From positions 19,082,244 through 19,146,243 of the forward strand of contig CM055100.1 in NCBI GenBank assembly GCA_029204225.1: 64,000 nucleotides of DNA. Direction: 5' to 3'. The notes beneath the pieces were generated by a model that worked only from the letters and a program-made list of their open reading frames with translations, was not told where the DNA came from and did no database searches. This DNA comes from Diphasiastrum complanatum. Taxonomy: Eukaryota; Streptophyta; Lycopodiopsida; Lycopodiales; Lycopodiaceae. Made by a program: the position numbers and the translations under genes. Of this stretch, positions 62,113 to 64,000 are shown piece after piece. Every line of letters starts with the position of its first letter. Position 1 is the first letter of the stretch.

Positions 62113-62113
62113 A

Positions 62114-62127
62114 TGGCTCTGATACTA
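62114..62127 (-). promoter_or_regulatory. primer-binding site of D-57k
   Basis: Minus TAGTATCAGAGCCA, one mismatch (TGG to TAG) to the initiator tRNA-Met complement, one base after the LTR. Confidence 0.85.
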
Positions 62128-62128
62128 G

Positions 62129-62486
62129 TGTAATAGATCCTAACACCACAGTAGGGCAAACACTAACTGATCCACCCAACCTTGCCTACTCCCTGTTATA
62201 GAGTAAGCCCCTCCTAGCCCAGTGTGAGGACTGGTAGCATGCTACTGCCAAGTGTCGGCCACGTGGCACTGACGTGGCCGACTGCACGTTGGGACCCAAC
62301 TGGGGGCCCTATCCTGCTGACAGGGTCTCTAGGCTATGTTAGGCCCGCCATGGCTATGGACCGTGCTGGGGCACACTACTCACACTGTCTTGCCCTGTTG
62401 GTCATGTACACTGGACACGACCCTGACTGTGGTATCTGACCTATCTGTGTTCTCTAGGGTTCGGCACTGGTTACGAGCTCGTAACA
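62129..62486 (-). mobile_element. 5' LTR of D-57k
   Basis: 358 bp, canonical TG...CA with TGTTAC/ATTACA ends. The right border is set by the CAAGC duplication and by the restored LINE ORF1 frame. Confidence 0.9.
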
Positions 62487-62911
62487 CAAGCGCTCCCATC
62501 TCCTCGGTTATCTCAGCCACCATCTCGGAAGAGAAATCTCGAGACCAAAAAGCCCACAACATTCGAGTTCGAGGGATCCCGAATACACAGGATGCCTTGG
62601 CTGAAGCCAAACGCTTTCTCGACACCACTCTCGGGCACCGGACAGAGGGATTGGACACCGCATGGAGGACCACTAGAGATGCAGCCACACTCATTATCCG
62701 TTTCACCTCCCTTGAGAGTCGCCGAGATGCTTTGCGGTGCAGAGCTAAGCTACGTGGTACCACTATCTATATGGATGACGACCTCACATATATCCAGGTA
62801 GAAGAGAGGCATAGGGCCTCTCAGACAGCCCGTGAGTCTGGCAGACGAGTCATTTGTCGAGATGGACGAGTGCGCTTTCTTGACAGCGCTCCTAGCAGCT
62901 CTCAATGCTAG
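62487..62911 (+). pseudogene. LINE ORF1, C-terminal part (split)
   Basis: Continues directly from the KKGTKPS codons at 57335 once the insertion and one CAAGC copy are removed. RRM-like and C-terminal domain: HNIRVRGIPNTQDALAEAKR, TLIIRFTSLESRRDALRCRA, GTTIYMDDDLTYIQVEERHR, RVICRDGRVRFLD; stop at 62909-62911. It aligns with residues ~205-325 of the ORF1 at 3455-4465 although the sequences differ clearly, so the two belong to different LINE subfamilies. Confidence 0.88.
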
Positions 62912-62944
62912 GGATTTGGGGTCCCCGGGTTGGGGAGTGCCCCG

Positions 62945-64000
62945 GGGCCCCATCCACACCATTTCCAGATTGGAGTATGGAACTGTGATGGTATCCACTC
63001 ATCTTCCATAGCTGGCGACCTGATCGACTTCATCACTAACAAAGATCTATTGCTTTTTACAGAGAGTCAGGAGAGAGGACTACCGATTTTTCCAAGATAT
63101 AGATGGGATTCCGTGTACAGACCTGAGACTAGATCAGCTAGTGGTCGTGGATCCGGAGGTGTTGCATGCTTATACAGGGAGTCTCTTCACCCGAGCATCG
63201 AGTTCATCAGACACGGCGAGTATGCACGTTATATATGGATTCGTATTGTTGGACAGGATATTGGATTGGACAGGGACCTCTTTGTGGCGGCATGCTATTT
63301 TCCTCCAGAGTCTTCGTCCTTTGCTGAGTACACAGGTTCACCCTACCTTGTTTTATCGCCTGACATCATCAGATTCGCAGAGCAAGGGCATATCCTCCTT
63401 ACTGGGGATTTTAATGCCCGAACCTCCTCACGGCAGTCAGAGTTTTATGACATCACCGACCAGCTCCGCGTTCATGCCCTTGACAGTGATGAGATGGGAG
63501 TTACCAGGGTTTCAGAGGACAGCTTGGGACCTATTACCCCCTACGGTGAGCATTTATTGCAGTTTGGAGAGGCTCATGTGTTAGCCATTTACAATGGCCT
63601 AACTTGCTGGCCAAACTCCGGTAGTTATACTTGTCACCCCCACAGTGGTGGACATAGTGTTGTGGATTATCTCATGGGATCACCATCCTCCATACCTCTC
63701 ATCTCTGACTTTCATATATCTCCCACCACTCTCTCTGCTCACTCCTTTCTCTCCTTCGCTATCGGCCGCCTCCCACCTCCCCAGCCATCCTCACATCCCT
63801 TGCTTAGACGTGCACCCAGGTATACATTCAGTTCTCTCTATACGCCAGCTTACCAGGAGTCTCTAGCCTCCCTACTCCATTCCTTTCCACACGATAGTAC
63901 CATCGAGACTCAGGCTGCCTTCCTTAGCACCTCTCTTCTTACCGCTGCTTCCCTAGTTTTTCCATCTAAGCCCTATAAAGGCAGACACACTCGTTCCTCA
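62945..64000 (+). CDS. LINE ORF2, AP-endonuclease domain (partial, runs off window)
   Basis: A frame open for at least 344 codons (62969-64000), without an obvious ATG near its start. Order of APE-type endonuclease motifs: IGVWNCDGIHSS (Asn of motif I), LLFTESQERGLPIF (Glu), YRPETRSASGRGSGGVACLY, FVAACYFPPESS, ILLTGDFNARTSSRQ (D-x-N), SYTCHPHSGGHSVVDYLM and a final LSAHSFLSF, where most APE-type LINE nucleases have S-D-H. The enzyme nicks target DNA to prime reverse transcription. RT lies beyond the window. ORF2 lies ~35-60 nt after the ORF1 stop, so translation is probably by reinitiation. Confidence 0.9.

Larger units (their letters stand above)
57336..62486 (-). mobile_element. gypsy element D-57k, 5-bp target duplication, integrase/U3 deletion
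   Basis: Minus-oriented. 5' LTR 62129-62486 (358 bp; TGTTACGAGCTCG...CTATTACA) with CAAGC at 57331-57335 and 62487-62491. The 3' LTR at 57336-57532 retains only its inner ~197 bp; its first ~160 bp and the integrase core/chromodomain are deleted in one event at 57532/57533. PBS TAGTATCAGAGCC at 62114-62127. Gag, protease, RT, RNase H and the integrase zinc domain are present. It belongs to a lineage different from families A-C. Confidence 0.9.

Overview
This window looks like intronic and intergenic DNA of a land plant with a very large, retrotransposon-packed genome. The reasons are: one ordinary split nuclear gene with introns of 6, 11.7 and 19.7 kb; many Ty3/gypsy elements with integrase chromodomains and Ty1/copia elements, all with primer-binding sites matching initiator tRNA-Met (TGGTATCAGAGC); LINEs with an APE-type endonuclease; a hAT transposon; and long CT/GA microsatellites. 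Intron size fits a fern or gymnosperm, but I cannot fix the lineage from sequence alone. Most lines of coding sequence are broken transposon relics. I saw no bacterial-type operons, rRNA, tRNA or CRISPR.

Host gene. Six exons on the minus strand with GT-AG borders and consistent phases (44848-44927, 44500-44583, 32711-32795, 12898-12983, 6756-6877, 6018-6078) encode the middle and C-terminal half of a 3-hydroxyisobutyryl-CoA hydrolase-like (CHY1/HIBCH, enoyl-CoA hydratase/crotonase superfamily) protein. First exons lie right of 44.9 kb and probably outside the window; last exons lie left of 6 kb or outside.

Layout. 0.2-0.7 kb: helicase fragment. 0.7-4.8 kb: minus-strand LINE pieces, including an ORF1-only element. 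6-13 kb: four 3' gene exons, gypsy and copia fragments. 14.3-32.3 kb: one old LTR element (family E) filled by nested insertions (a copia element split by element A-16k, then A-23k, a gypsy-D fragment, a LINE tail with a 319-bp CT tract, and a hAT transposon that itself received a LINE). 35.8-41.5 kb: element A-36k with intact target duplication. 45.3-46.7 kb: deletion derivative B-45k. 47.8-55.0 kb: gypsy C-47k with B-51k nested in its integrase. 55-56 kb: another gypsy fragment. 56.0-64 kb: a LINE whose ORF1 is split by gypsy D-57k and whose endonuclease ORF2 runs off the window.

Most interesting. (1) Family A (three copies) is non-autonomous: it keeps gag, protease and the integrase tail/chromodomain but has its RT-RNase H-integrase core replaced by a shared ~1.8-kb internally repetitive, Trp/Phe-rich open sequence. 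(2) Families A, B and C have LTR ends AGTTA...TAACT instead of TG...CA, confirmed by 5-bp target duplications at four elements. (3) Their leaders carry 59-83-bp tandem repeats (79-80 bp in family A) with the core GGCTGTCCAGCGCCC. (4) LINE 3' ends share a covarying small hairpin followed by ACRTTAATAA and a CT microsatellite. Names such as A-36k are labels used only here.
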